Source: Caballeronia pedi
GTDB taxonomy: Bacteria > Pseudomonadota > Gammaproteobacteria > Burkholderiales > Burkholderiaceae
DNA: 56,734 nt
Direction: 5' to 3'
Assembly (NCBI RefSeq): GCF_001544915.2
Contig: NZ_FCOE02000046.1
Span: forward strand, 1-56,734
The position numbers and the translations under genes are program-made. This document shows, in pieces, positions 1 through 9,920 of this stretch (position 1 is its first letter; each line of letters opens with the position of its first letter). The notes below the pieces were generated by a model. It had not been told where the DNA came from. It did not search any database and saw only the letters and a program-made list of their open reading frames with translations.

Positions 1-3000
1 AACTCGCGACGATCTGGTCGGAGTTGCTCGGCGTCGAGCGCATCGGGCGCAACGATAACTTCTTCGAGCTGGGTGGCGACTCGATCCTCGGCTTGCAGAT
101 CGTCGCGCGTGCGCGTCAGGCGGGCTGGATGCTGAACGCGCGCCAGGTCTTCGAACATCAGACGGTCGCGCAACTCGCGGCGGTCGCCATCGAAGCGCGG
201 CATGAACACACGCAGCAAACCGACGACTCCAGTGAACCCTTCGCGCTGTTGCCCATCCAGTCATGGTTCTTCGACCAATCGATGCCATCGCGTCATCACT
301 GGAATCAGTCGGTGTTGCTGGAGCGCGCGACGAAGCCCGACTTCGCGCATCTCGAAGCGGCGCTGCAAGCACTCGTCGCGCATCACGACAGCTTGCGTCT
401 GCGCTTCGAACGAACGAGCGCGGGCACATGGCTTCAGCGTTACGCTGAGGCTCGATCCGCTCCGATCCTGACGATCGAAAACACCGTCCCCAAGGGCGAT
501 ATCGAACGCGCGTGCGATGCGGCGCAACGAAGCCTCGACCTCGAAAACGGCCCACTGATCCGCGCCGTGGCGATGTCGATCGACGATGGTACCTGGCGGC
601 TCTTCATCGTCATCCATCATCTTGCCGTGGATGGCGTTTCATGGCGCATCCTGCTCGACGATCTTCAGCTCGCATGCGCGCAACTCGACGCGGGCCAGAC
701 GATCGCATTGCCGCCGCGCACCACGTCGTACTGCGCGTTTGCACGCTCGGTGCAGATGGCCGCGCGCTCATCGGCGGTTGCCGCACAGATCGATTACTGG
801 CGCGATGTGATCGCTGTCCCGGCATCGCTTCCTCATGCCACGATCGACGCGAACACGCCGCTGCGCGCAACCGCGAAGCTGGACCGCGATGCCACTCGCC
901 GCTTGTTGCAGGACGCGCACGCCGCGTACCGCACGCAGATCAACGACCTGCTGCTCGCGGCGACGTCGCGCGTGCTGTGCCGCTTCGCCGCCGTCGATGC
1001 GCTGCGGATCGATCTCGAAGGCCACGGCCGCGAAGCGCATCTCGGCGACGCCGACCTGAGCCGCACCGTCGGCTGGTTCACATCGCTCTTTCCGGTCGCG
1101 CTGCGTCCCACGGGCGATCTGCCGTGCGCAATCAAGCGCGTGAAAGAAGCCTTGCGCGCCGTGCCGTATGCCGGCCTCGGCTTTGGCATGCTGAAGTATG
1201 GCGGCGACGACACGCAACGCGCAGCACTCGGCGATGCCCGCAACAGCGATGTCGTCTTCAACTATCTCGGCCAGTTTGGTGGCGCGCTGAACGCGCAAGG
1301 GGACTGGCGTCGCGCGACCGAGTCCACGGGCGCATCGCAGGACGAAGAGGCGGTGGCCGCTCACGTGCTCGAAATCGTCGGACAGGTGATGGACGGCGAG
1401 TTGTCGGTGATGCTGCTGCATCGCCGGAGCAATCGTTACGATGCCGCGACGCTCGAACGCCTCGCGCGCGAACTCGAAACCGAACTGCACACGCTGATTG
1501 CGCATTGCACGAGCGGCGCGCACGGCATCACGCCCTCGGATGTGCCGCTCGCCGCGCTCGATCAGCCCGCGCTCGACGCGTTGCCGCTCGATACATCGAA
1601 CCTTGCCGACCTCTATCCGCTCGCGCCGATGCAAACGGGCATAGTGTTCCATAGCCTGCTCGGCGCGCAGGCGAGCGCTTACGTGAACCAGTTGCGCGTG
1701 AATATCGACGGACTCGACCGCGCGCGCTTTCTCGCCGCGTGGAAGGCGGTGCTCGCGCGTCATGACGTGCTGCGCACGGCCTTCATCCAGCTCGACGATG
1801 CGCCGCGCCAATGGGTCGCGCGCGACGTGAGCGTGCCCGTCATCGAAGAAGACTGGCGCGGCCGCGAAGCGCGGGACGCCGCGCTCGATGCGCTCGCGCA
1901 CGCGCAGGTCGCGCAGGGCTTCGACATCGCGCATCCGCCGCTCATGCGCATCGCGCTCGTGCGCACAGACGAGCGCCGGCACCACTTCATCTGGACGTTC
2001 CATCACGCGCTGCTCGACGGCTGGAGCATGGCGCAAGTGCTCGCCGAAGTGCTGCGGCACTACGAAGGCGCGAACGTCGATGCGAAGCCGCGCCGCTATC
2101 GCGACTTCATCGCGTGGCTGCAAGACCGTGCATCGGCAAGGGAAGAAGCCGATAGCTGGTGGCGCGCCTTGCTCGCGCCGCTCGAAGGACCGACGCACAT
2201 CGCCGCATCGCTGTCACGTCGAGAGGCGCATACCGATGCAACCCTCGGCGATCTGCCGCTCACGCTCGATGAAGCGCGCACCGGGCGTCTCGCGCGCTTC
2301 GCGAGGAGCCGGCGCGTGACGTTGAACACGCTCGTGCAGGCCGCATGGCTCATCCTGTTGCAGCGCTACACGGGCGCGCGCACGGTGAGCTTCGGCGCGA
2401 CCGTCGCGGGCCGTCCGGAGACGCTCGAAGGCGTCGAGAAGATGGTCGGACTCTTCATCAACACGATTCCCGTGGTTGCCGCTCCGGAACCCGGCATGAG
2501 CGTCGCGCAATGGCTCGATGCGATCCAGCGCCAGCGTCTCGCGTCGCGCGAGCACGAACACGTGGCGTTGTACGACATCCAGCGCCTCGCACGGCTCGAA
2601 GGCGGGCAGGCGCTGTTCGACAGCATCCTCGTGTTCGAAAACTATCCGCTCGACGATGCCCTGCGCGGCGCTGCGCACGGCGGTCTGGCATTCTCGGGAA
2701 TCCGCGCGCGCGAGCAGACGAGCTATCCGCTCACGGTGTCGGTCACGCAACGTCCCGGCACATCCGATGCCGGATTGCGCATCGACTTCTCCTTCGCGCG
2801 CGATGCGTTCGATGAAGCGAGTGTCGCGGGCATCGCGCAGCATCTGTCGAATCTGCTCGATGCGCTCGCGCTCGATCCATCGCGCGCGCTCGCCGATGTT
2901 CCCATGCTCGATGCAGGCGAACTCGCGCATTTGCAGCGCCTCGGCGAGCGCAGCACGCAAGCGCTCGATGCGACGCCGGTGCATGAACGCATCGCGGCCA

Positions 3001-4778
3001 TCGCGCGTGTTTCTCCCGACGCCTGCGCGCTCGTGGAAGGCACGCAATCCATCAGCCATGGCGAACTCGAACGGCGCGCGAATCGCGTCGCGCATGCGCT
3101 GCGCGCGAGCGGCGTCGGGGCGGAGTCACGCGTGGGCATCGCGATTCCGCGGTCCATCGACATGATCGTCGCGCTGCTCGGCGTATTGAAGTCGGGCGCC
3201 GCCTACGTGCCGCTCGATCCATCGTATCCGGCCGACCGGCTCGCCTACATGGCGCGCGACAGCGGCGTGCGCATCGTGCTGACATCGGCGGCGGCATCGC
3301 TCGATGGATTCACCGTGCTCGATGTCACGCGCTGCGGCGAGGGCCTGGCCGACTCCGATCCGAACGTCGCCGTGAGCGGGGCGCAACTCGCTTACGTCAT
3401 CTACACATCGGGATCGACGGGCGAGCCCAAGGGTGTCGAGATTTCGCACGCGGCGCTCGCGCGGCACACGCATGCCGCGATGAACCTGGCGCGCACGAGG
3501 CCCGACGATCGCGTGCTCCAGTTCTCGACCTTCAGCTTCGATGCGTTCGTCGATCAGCTCTTTCCCGCGCTGTGCGCGGGCGCCGCGGTCGTGCTGCGCG
3601 ACGACGCGCTATGGGACAGCGCGCGCTTCATGCACGAAGTGAAAACGCAGCGCATTACGCTCGCCGATCTGACGACCGCGTACTGGAACACGCTCGCGCT
3701 CGACTTCGCAAACGACGCCCGCGCGCGTGAGGCGCTCGCCACGTTGCGGCGCGTTCACGTCGGCGGCGAGGCGATGTACGGCGACGGCGTGCGCGCATGG
3801 AAGGCCGCGGGTCTCGGGCATATCGAGCTCGTCAACATGTATGGTCCGAGCGAAGCCACCGTCACCGCGACCTCATTCGATTGCGCGCCCTGTCTCGTCG
3901 CCGGGGCCGACGTACCTGCGCGCATTCCGATCGGAACGCCGCTCGACGGGCGCCGCGTCGCCGTGCTCGATGCGCTGCTCGCGCCGGTGCCTGCCGGCGT
4001 TGCGGGCGAGCTGTATGTAGGCGGCGAACTGCTCGCGCGCGGCTATTGCGGCAAGCCCGGGACGAGCGCGGCGTGCTTCATTCCCGATCCGTTCTCGACG
4101 AGCGGCGGCCGGCTGTATCGCACGGGCGACATCGTGCGCTGGAACGCCCACGACGAGCTCGATTATCTCGGCCGCGTCGATCATCAGGTCAAGGTGCGCG
4201 GCTATCGCGTGGAACCGGGCGAAATCGAGGCGCACCTGCTGCGCATGCCCGAAGTGCGGGAAGCAGCGGTGCTCGCGCGCGGAACGGCCGGCGCGATCAG
4301 GCTCGTGGCCTTCGTTACCGCCGATGCGGATGCCGACGGTCTGCGCGCGCGCCTCGCCGCCGGGCTGCCGGACTACATGGTGCCCGCGATGCTCACGGTG
4401 ATCGACTCGATGCCGCTGAATCCGGCCGGCAAGATCGATCGGCAGCGCCTGCCTTGGGACGGCGAATGCCACAGCGAAGGTACGTTCGAGGCGCCCGAAG
4501 GCGATCTGGAGCGCGCGCTCGCACAAGCCCTGAGTGATGTGCTGCGCGCGCCGCGCGTGAGCCGTCATGACACCTTCTTCGCGATGGGCGGCGATTCGCT
4601 CGCGGCGATGCAGGTGCAATCGGCACTTCGACGCCAACGCATCGAAGCGCCATTGCCATTGCTGATGAGCAATCGTCCGCTGCATGAAGTGGCGCGGGCG
4701 CTTCAGGACGCTCATATCACGAACGATCGGAACACAAATGATGCGGCTTCGTTACTCGACCTGATCTCGGAACTCTGA
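1..4778 (+). CDS. Siderophore-type non-ribosomal peptide synthetase, C-terminal part (5' end outside window)
   Basis: The reading frame is open from base 3, so the gene begins upstream of the window; the TTG at 24 is not a real start. Numbering from that TTG, the order is PCP (LGGDSI, phosphopantetheine Ser at residue 20), epimerization domain (HHLAVDG at ~198), condensation domain (HHALLDG at ~660; it follows an E domain, so probably a DCL type), adenylation domain (YTSGSTGEPKG at ~1127, NPAGKID near its end) and a last PCP (GGDSL, Ser ~1525). Hand alignment to GrsA suggests pocket residues D-A-D-D-V-V-M-V-T; the acids at positions 239 and 278 hint at a basic or diamino acid such as ornithine, with low certainty. 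No thioesterase, reductase or C domain follows the last PCP, so release happens in trans or on another protein. The GGDSI form is typical of carrier domains that feed an E domain. The neighbours (receptor, PvdE-like exporter, Fhu importer, PvdQ-like acylase) show the product is a peptide siderophore. Confidence 0.93.
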   Translation, partial: LATIWSELLGVERIGRNDNFFELGGDSILGLQIVARARQAGWMLNARQVFEHQTVAQLAAVAIEARHEHTQQTDDSSEPFALLPIQSWFFDQSMPSRHHWNQSVLLERATKPDFAHLEAALQALVAHHDSLRLRFERTSAGTWLQRYAEARSAPILTIENTVPKGDIERACDAAQRSLDLENGPLIRAVAMSIDDGTWRLFIVIHHLAVDGVSWRILLDDLQLACAQLDAGQTIALPPRTTSYCAFARSVQMAARSSAVAAQIDYWRDVIAVPASLPHATIDANTPLRATAKLDRDATRRLLQDAHAAYRTQINDLLLAATSRVLCRFAAVDALRIDLEGHGREAHLGDADLSRTVGWFTSLFPVALRPTGDLPCAIKRVKEALRAVPYAGLGFGMLKYGGDDTQRAALGDARNSDVVFNYLGQFGGALNAQGDWRRATESTGASQDEEAVAAHVLEIVGQVMDGELSVMLLHRRSNRYDAATLERLARELETELHTLIAHCTSGAHGITPSDVPLAALDQPALDALPLDTSNLADLYPLAPMQTGIVFHSLLGAQASAYVNQLRVNIDGLDRARFLAAWKAVLARHDVLRTAFIQLDDAPRQWVARDVSVPVIEEDWRGREARDAALDALAHAQVAQGFDIAHPPLMRIALVRTDERRHHFIWTFHHALLDGWSMAQVLAEVLRHYEGANVDAKPRRYRDFIAWLQDRASAREEADSWWRALLAPLEGPTHIAASLSRREAHTDATLGDLPLTLDEARTGRLARFARSRRVTLNTLVQAAWLILLQRYTGARTVSFGATVAGRPETLEGVEKMVGLFINTIPVVAAPEPGMSVAQWLDAIQRQRLASREHEHVALYDIQRLARLEGGQALFDSILVFENYPLDDALRGAAHGGLAFSGIRAREQTSYPLTVSVTQRPGTSDAGLRIDFSFARDAFDEASVAGIAQHLSNLLDALALDPSRALADVPMLDAGELAHLQRLGERSTQALDATPVHERIAAIARVSPDACALVEGTQSISHGELERRANRVAHALRASGVGAESRVGIAIPRSIDMIVALLGVLKSGAAYVPLDPSYPADRLAYMARDSGVRIVLTSAAASLDGFTVLDVTRCGEGLADSDPNVAVSGAQLAYVIYTSGSTGEPKGVEISHAALARHTHAAMNLARTRPDDRVLQFSTFSFDAFVDQLFPALCAGAAVVLRDDALWDSARFMHEVKTQRITLADLTTAYWNTLALDFANDARAREALATLRRVHVGGEAMYGDGVRAWKAAGLGHIELVNMYGPSEATVTATSFDCAPCLVAGADVPARIPIGTPLDGRRVAVLDALLAPVPAGVAGELYVGGELLARGYCGKPGTSAACFIPDPFSTSGGRLYRTGDIVRWNAHDELDYLGRVDHQVKVRGYRVEPGEIEAHLLRMPEVREAAVLARGTAGAIRLVAFVTADADADGLRARLAAGLPDYMVPAMLTVIDSMPLNPAGKIDRQRLPWDGECHSEGTFEAPEGDLERALAQALSDVLRAPRVSRHDTFFAMGGDSLAAMQVQSALRRQRIEAPLPLLMSNRPLHEVARALQDAHITNDRNTNDAASLLDLISEL

Positions 4779-4806
4779 AAGGCGCGAAAGAGACAGAATC
4801 CCTCGC

Positions 4807-4851
4807 ATGAATGCGAATCATTTGCAGTTATCGGCGTTACTCGGTTATAGT
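4807..4851 (+). promoter_or_regulatory. Candidate Fur box overlapping a promoter for the siderophore receptor
   Basis: The 19 bases 4807-4825 (ATGAATGCGAATCATTTGC) match the classical Fur 19-mer at about 12 positions. They overlap a weak -35 (TTGCAG, 4822-4827), which is followed 18 bases later by TATAGT (4846-4851). This would place iron-Fur repression directly on transcription of the receptor and the genes after it. It is a hand-made match and has not been scored. Confidence 0.45.
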
Positions 4852-4892
4852 CGCCGCGGGTGTTTTTCGAGCGGTTTCAGGCGTTTCGCGAC

Positions 4893-4932
4893 ACGTTAGC
4901 TTCCATTTATATCGCGATAACTTCACTAACGT
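4893..4932. other. Inverted repeat in the receptor 5' leader
   Basis: ACGTTAG (4893-4899) and CTAACGT (4926-4932) are exact inverted copies around a 26-base loop that contains the 10-base palindrome TATCGCGATA (4910-4919). It lies just upstream of the receptor start at 4959. It could be an operator for an unknown regulator or a leader hairpin; no function can be assigned from sequence. Confidence 0.3.
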
Positions 4933-4958
4933 AAGTTTTCTGAAAAGAAAGGGCCGGC

Positions 4959-7238
4959 ATGAGAGCGCGCAGGCATAAGAACATTATGGCAAGAGGAGAG
5001 CGGGCGAATCCGCCGCATATCGCGCAAGGCTTGCGCAAGCGGAATATTGCGATCGCCGCGCTCGTGCTGTTCGGCGGCGCCGCGCATGCGCAGAGCACGG
5101 ATTCGACGAGCGACCCGGCAACGAGCGGGGAAGGCCGCGCGCCGCAGACCGCGCAGCCGTCGAATTCGAGCGGCACGAATCAGCAACTGAATCCGGTGCT
5201 CGTCACGGGCGAGCGCGAGAAGGAAACTGCGACGAGTCCCGTCGAAGGCTACGTGGCCCGCCGCAGCGGAACGGGAACCAAGACCGATACGCCGATCATC
5301 GAGACGCCGCAATCGATCTCGGTCATTACCGCTGACCAGATGCAGGCGCAAGCGGCGCAAACCGTGGGCGAGGCGCTGCGCTATACGCCTGGCGTGATCG
5401 GCGAGCAGTTCGGAGGCCTCGACTCGACGGTCGACTATTACACCGTGCGGGGCTTCCAGCAGACCATGCCGTTCGTCGACGGCCTCTCGACACAGACCTT
5501 CTTCACGGTGCTTTCGCCGACTTACGACACCTACGGCCTGGAGCGCGTCGATATTCTGCGCGGGCCGGCTTCCGTGCTCTACGGTCAGACCGTTCCGGGC
5601 GGCATGGTCAACCTCGTCACCAAGCGTCCAACCGCCGATCCTCTGCATGAAGCGTCGATCGAAGTCGGCAGCCGCGGGCTTATTGGCGGGCGCGTCGATC
5701 TGTCCGGGCCGGTGAACAAGGACGGCACGCTCTTGTATCGTTTCACCGCGGATTCGAGCAGCGAAAGCACGCAGACCGCCTTCGTGCAGGACAAGCACAT
5801 CTACGTCGCGCCTGCGCTGACATGGAAGCCGAACGCCGACACGACCTTCACGCTGCTCTCGCACTTCAGCTATCGCGACACGGGCCGCCAGAACGTCGAC
5901 CTGCCCTCCGTCGGCACGCTCTACGCCAGTCCGTTCGGGCGCATCGGCACGGGCACGTTCCTCGGCGAGCCGGAGTTCAACGAATATCGTCGCACGGATG
6001 AGGCGATCGGTTACGAGCTGGAGCACCGCTTCAGTGACATCCTCACGGTGCGTCAGAACCTGCGCTACTCGCATACGCACCTGAATCAGAAGATCGTTGG
6101 CGATGCGGGCCTCGAAGACGATCAGCAGACGCTCGACCGATACGCATACGCAGCGCGTGCGAGTTCGAACGTGTTCACGGTCGACAACCAGGCGCAGTTG
6201 AGATTCGGCACGGGTCCGCTCGAGCATACGGTGCTGGTCGGCCTGGACTACACCCGCTCGGTCGATAGCTGGGACGAGCGCGACGCGTTCGAGGTGCCGT
6301 CGATCAACGCGTATGCGCCGGTATATAGCGGCGCGAGCAGCATCGTGCTGCCGGATGCGCCGGACTTCAGCGTGCACGACACGCTCAATCAGCTCGGCCT
6401 CTATGCGCAGGACCAGATCCGCTTCGGCAAATTCGTTGCAACGTTCGGCGTGCGGCAGGACTGGACCAGCACGAAGCAATACGACAATGTCGCCGGCATG
6501 AATTCGCAGTCCAACGATGCGAACCGCTTCACGTACCGCGCGGGTCTCGTCTATTTGTTCGACAGCGGCTTTGCGCCCTACGTGAACTACGCGACCTCGT
6601 TTCAGCCGGGTCTCGGCAATACATTCGACGGCTCGTCGCTCAAGCCGACGACAGGGCAGAGCGTCGAGGCGGGCGTGAAGTTCCAGCCGAAGAATCAGAA
6701 GAGCTTCGCGATGCTCTCGGTCTACAACATCAAGCAGAAGAACGTCGTCGAACCGGACTTCGATCATCCCGAAGGCAACTTCGTCGTGCAGACGGGCGGT
6801 ATTCGCGTGCGCGGCGTCGAACTGTCGGGCGTGGCGGACCTCGGCAGCGGGCTGAGCCTGACCGCCGCCTACACCTACATGGATGGCAAGGTCACCGACA
6901 GCGATCAGGGTTATGCGGGCAATCGCGCGGCGAACGTGCCGCACAACATGGCGAGCCTTTGGCTCGACAAGACTCTGCAAACGGGTCCGCTCAAAGGGCT
7001 CGGATTCGGCGGCGGCATTCGTTATATCGGCTCCCAATATGGCGATCAGGCGAATACACTCAAGCTCTCATCGACGACGCTCGTCGATGCCGCGATTCAC
7101 TACGACATCGCGCACTGGCGTTTCCAACTCAACGCGCAGAATCTGTTTGACCGCATCTACGTGAACTGCCAGAGCGATACGTACTGTAGTTATGGCCTGC
7201 GCCGCAGCGTGATTGGACGCGCGACGTACCAGTGGTAA
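4959..7238 (+). CDS. TonB-dependent ferric-siderophore outer-membrane receptor (no STN domain)
   Basis: The 759-aa protein has an N-terminal signal sequence ending near AHAQS. A plug domain follows (TPIIETPQSISVITADQM and a VDILRGPASVLYGQ-type motif), then a long beta-barrel ending in an aromatic residue (ATYQW), as outer-membrane barrels do. It resembles the FhuA/FoxA/FpvA class of hydroxamate-siderophore receptors. There is no STN signalling domain before the plug, so it probably transports without controlling a sigma factor. The ATG at 4959 has an AAAGGG-type ribosome site just upstream. Placed between the NRPS and the exporter/importer genes, it is most likely the receptor for the siderophore made here. 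The exact ligand cannot be read from sequence. Confidence 0.93.
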   Translation: MRARRHKNIMARGERANPPHIAQGLRKRNIAIAALVLFGGAAHAQSTDSTSDPATSGEGRAPQTAQPSNSSGTNQQLNPVLVTGEREKETATSPVEGYVARRSGTGTKTDTPIIETPQSISVITADQMQAQAAQTVGEALRYTPGVIGEQFGGLDSTVDYYTVRGFQQTMPFVDGLSTQTFFTVLSPTYDTYGLERVDILRGPASVLYGQTVPGGMVNLVTKRPTADPLHEASIEVGSRGLIGGRVDLSGPVNKDGTLLYRFTADSSSESTQTAFVQDKHIYVAPALTWKPNADTTFTLLSHFSYRDTGRQNVDLPSVGTLYASPFGRIGTGTFLGEPEFNEYRRTDEAIGYELEHRFSDILTVRQNLRYSHTHLNQKIVGDAGLEDDQQTLDRYAYAARASSNVFTVDNQAQLRFGTGPLEHTVLVGLDYTRSVDSWDERDAFEVPSINAYAPVYSGASSIVLPDAPDFSVHDTLNQLGLYAQDQIRFGKFVATFGVRQDWTSTKQYDNVAGMNSQSNDANRFTYRAGLVYLFDSGFAPYVNYATSFQPGLGNTFDGSSLKPTTGQSVEAGVKFQPKNQKSFAMLSVYNIKQKNVVEPDFDHPEGNFVVQTGGIRVRGVELSGVADLGSGLSLTAAYTYMDGKVTDSDQGYAGNRAANVPHNMASLWLDKTLQTGPLKGLGFGGGIRYIGSQYGDQANTLKLSSTTLVDAAIHYDIAHWRFQLNAQNLFDRIYVNCQSDTYCSYGLRRSVIGRATYQW

Positions 7239-7279
7239 TGTGCGTGCTTCGCGCATTGCCGACCCGCAGTTGAAGGACT

Positions 7280-7306
7280 CGATGCCGGTGCAGCTTGCCG
7301 GCATCG
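7280..7306 (+). other. Perfect 9-bp stem-loop between receptor and exporter genes
   Basis: CGATGCCGG (7280-7288) pairs exactly with CCGGCATCG (7298-7306) around a 9-base loop. No T-tract follows, and the exporter ribosome site (AGGAGAG) starts 5 bases later. This fits an RNA stability or processing hairpin that separates receptor and exporter expression better than a terminator. Confidence 0.45.
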
Positions 7307-7322
7307 CAGAAGGAGAGCATCG

Positions 7323-8990
7323 ATGTCGCTAATCTGGTATCTGATCCGCAATTCGCGCTGGACCCTGCTCGTCGCCATGGTCACGAGCGTGATCAGCGGC
7401 CTCGCGAGCGCGGGTCTCGTCGCGCTCATCAATCAGGCGCTCGGCGCGTCGCGCGAAACGCTCGGCGAACTCGGCCTCAAGTTCCTTGCCTTGAGCGTTC
7501 TCGTGCTCGTTACGCGGGCCGTTTCGTCCACGCTCTTCATGAAGCTCGGCCAGAACGCCAAGGCGACGCTGCGCATGAGCACGATCCGGCGTATCGGCGC
7601 GGCGTCGTATCAGCATCTGGAGAAGCAGGGCGCGTCGCGCGCGCTTTCCGTGCTGACCGCCGACCTCGACTCCATCGTCGTGTTCTTCGTGAGCCTGCCG
7701 AATCTCGCGATGCATGGCGCGGTCATCGTGGGCTGCCTGATGTATCTCGGCTACCTGTCCTGGCAGATCCTGCTGTTCGCGATCGTCACCATTTTTCTCG
7801 GCTCGCTGGGCTTTCATCTGGCGAACACACGCGCGGAGTTTCACCTGCGTGCCTCGCGCCGCCGAGAAGACGACCTCGTGAAGTATTTCCGCGCGCTCTT
7901 CGACGGCGCGAAGGAACTGAAGCTGCATCGCAATCGCAAAGAGGCCTTCATCGACGACACGCTCGCCACCAACGTCGAAGCGGTGCGCGTGCAAAGAACG
8001 CGCGGCTATGTGTTGTATGCGGCCGCCGCGAGTTGGGGCAGCTTCATCTTCTTCGCGTTCATCGGCTGCGTGCTGTTTCTGCTTACGCGCTTCTACCCCG
8101 TGCAAGGGCCGGTAATGTCGGGCTACGCGATGATCTTTCTCTACATGATCATGCCGATCGAAGGCTTGCTCTCCGCATTGCCGAGTATCAGCTCCGCGAA
8201 GGTCGCGATCGAGCGCATTGACGCGATTAACGCGGATCTGCCGCCAGAAAACACGCTGCCTGCCAGCGACGCCGCCGCCTTCGACAGCATCGCCCTGGAA
8301 GGCGTCACGCATCGCTATTACCGTGAGCGCGAGGACGAAGTGTTCACGCTCGGGCCGATCGAGCTCGCCTTCTTGCCAGGTGAGCTGGTCTTTCTGATCG
8401 GCGGCAACGGTAGCGGCAAGACCACGCTCGCGAAGATGCTCGTTGGCCTCTATGCGCCTGAAGGCGGCCGCATCCTGCTCAATGGCAAGCCGGTCGGCGA
8501 AGCGGAGCGCGACATCTATCGGCAGCATTTCTCAGTGGTGTTCAGCGACTTCTATCTCTTCGAAGCGCTGCACGGCCTTACGCTCGACGGCCTCGACGCA
8601 CGTGCGCACGCTCTGCTCGAAGCGCTGCATCTGGATCACAAGGTGACGATCGAGAAGGGCGTGTTCTCGACCACCGATCTTTCGCAAGGACAGCGCAAAC
8701 GCCTCGCGCTGCTCGTCACCTATCTCGAGGATCGCCCGTTCTACGTGTTCGATGAATGGGCCGCCGATCAGGACCCGGTCTTCAAGGACGTGTTTTATCG
8801 CCGGCTGCTGCCGGACCTGAAGGCGCAGGGCAAGACGGTACTCGTGATTTCGCACGACGACCGCTATTTCCATCTCGCCGACCGCTATGTGAAGCTCGAT
8901 TATGGTCAGCTTGTCGAGGAAGGGCGAGGCGAACAGTACGCTCACGAACACGGTGCGGGCCATGCGCGGGAACGCGTGTCGCTGGGATAA
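7323..8990 (+). CDS. PvdE/SyrD-type cyclic-peptide ABC exporter (fused membrane and ATPase domains)
   Basis: The 555-aa half-transporter has about six membrane segments in residues 1-290, followed by an ATPase domain with Walker A GGNGSGKTT near residue 360, signature LSQGQRKRL, Walker B FYVFDEWAADQDP and H-loop ISHDD. The atypical DEWAADQDP segment is characteristic of the SyrD/PvdE/OrbE family, which moves siderophore or lipopeptide precursors from cytoplasm to periplasm. AGGAGAG lies 6-12 bases before the ATG. Because a PvdQ-like periplasmic acylase is encoded in the same cluster, the likely cargo is an acylated siderophore precursor, matured after export. A frameshifted relative lies at 22350-22773. 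Confidence 0.93.
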   Translation: MSLIWYLIRNSRWTLLVAMVTSVISGLASAGLVALINQALGASRETLGELGLKFLALSVLVLVTRAVSSTLFMKLGQNAKATLRMSTIRRIGAASYQHLEKQGASRALSVLTADLDSIVVFFVSLPNLAMHGAVIVGCLMYLGYLSWQILLFAIVTIFLGSLGFHLANTRAEFHLRASRRREDDLVKYFRALFDGAKELKLHRNRKEAFIDDTLATNVEAVRVQRTRGYVLYAAAASWGSFIFFAFIGCVLFLLTRFYPVQGPVMSGYAMIFLYMIMPIEGLLSALPSISSAKVAIERIDAINADLPPENTLPASDAAAFDSIALEGVTHRYYREREDEVFTLGPIELAFLPGELVFLIGGNGSGKTTLAKMLVGLYAPEGGRILLNGKPVGEAERDIYRQHFSVVFSDFYLFEALHGLTLDGLDARAHALLEALHLDHKVTIEKGVFSTTDLSQGQRKRLALLVTYLEDRPFYVFDEWAADQDPVFKDVFYRRLLPDLKAQGKTVLVISHDDRYFHLADRYVKLDYGQLVEEGRGEQYAHEHGAGHARERVSLG

Positions 8991-8999
8991 AGCCGCGAA

Positions 9000-9920
9000 G
9001 TGAAGACTCGCCAGAACCCGTCGAACCCGAGACGCCGCCGCATGCTGGGCGCGCTCGCGTTTCTGCCCTTGGCATCGCGCGTGCGCGCGGCCATGCCGCC
9101 GCGCGTCGCCTCGCTGAGCTGGGCGGGCGCGCAGATTCTCGTCTCGATCGGCGCGCCGCCAATCGCGCTCACCGAGCTCGACAGCTATCCCAAGGTCGGC
9201 GCATTGCCGCCGATGCCGCCGAACGTGCTCGAACTCGGGTCGCACAGCGAGCCGAATCTCGAACTGCTCGCGCAGATCAGGCCCGATCTCATCGTGCTCG
9301 ATCAAGATCAGTCGAATCTCGATGCGCAGCTTCAGCGCATCGCGCCGACATTTGCGATCGACATCTACGACTCGCGACGCGGCAAGCCGTTCGCGCGTGC
9401 GGTCGAGGAAACCGGACGGCTCGCCGCGCGGCTGGATCGAGTGGCGCAGGCCCGCGCCTATCTCGATGACGTCGATCGCCAGCTCGCCGCCCGCGCCGCG
9501 ACTGTCGCCGCGCTTGATGCGCCGCCCGTGCTCGTGGTCGATCTCTACGACGACGGCCGCCGTTTCTTCGTGTATGGCCCCAACAGCATGATTCACGACG
9601 TCATGACGCGGCTGAAAATCGCCAACGCATGGCGAGGCAACACCGACACCGGCTGGGTGCTGCTCAACGTCGAAGATCTTGCCACGATGGGCGACGCCCA
9701 GATGTTCTACATCAGCCACGGCGCGCGCGACCGCATCGCGCTCTCCAACCTGTCGCGCAGCCCGCTGTGGCGAAGCCTGCCGTTCGCCTCGCAAGGGCGC
9801 TTTCATCCGTTACCGGGCTTCTTCACCTACGGCGCGGCGTCGTGCGCGACGCAATGCGCCGACGGCCTCACGCGTGGTCTCGTTGCGGCGACGCTGCGCG
9901 GGAGCTCTGCAAATGGCTGA
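9000..9920 (+). CDS. Periplasmic ferric-siderophore binding protein (FhuD/FecB family)
   Basis: The 306-aa protein starts with GTG nine bases after the exporter stop. Its N-terminus carries RRRRMLGALAF followed by a hydrophobic stretch and an RAAM cleavage region, which looks like a twin-arginine signal. The body has the FhuD/BtuF-type fold signature (SLSWAGAQILVSIGAPP, then NLELLAQIRPDLIVLDQ). It would bind the ferric siderophore delivered by the receptor and pass it to the FhuB-type permease that overlaps its 3' end. Ornibactin OrbB and ferrichrome FhuD are the closest functional analogues. The translational coupling with the permease supports a shared transport complex. Confidence 0.88.
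   Translation: MKTRQNPSNPRRRRMLGALAFLPLASRVRAAMPPRVASLSWAGAQILVSIGAPPIALTELDSYPKVGALPPMPPNVLELGSHSEPNLELLAQIRPDLIVLDQDQSNLDAQLQRIAPTFAIDIYDSRRGKPFARAVEETGRLAARLDRVAQARAYLDDVDRQLAARAATVAALDAPPVLVVDLYDDGRRFFVYGPNSMIHDVMTRLKIANAWRGNTDTGWVLLNVEDLATMGDAQMFYISHGARDRIALSNLSRSPLWRSLPFASQGRFHPLPGFFTYGAASCATQCADGLTRGLVAATLRGSSANG

Noticed and set aside
768..2198. A 476-aa minus-strand open frame within the NRPS
   Set aside because: Antisense to conserved E and C domains, with no family features.
4926..7037. A 703-aa open frame on the minus strand under the receptor gene
   Set aside because: It is antisense to a complete TonB-dependent receptor and its composition (Arg/His-rich) is the usual shadow of a high-GC gene.
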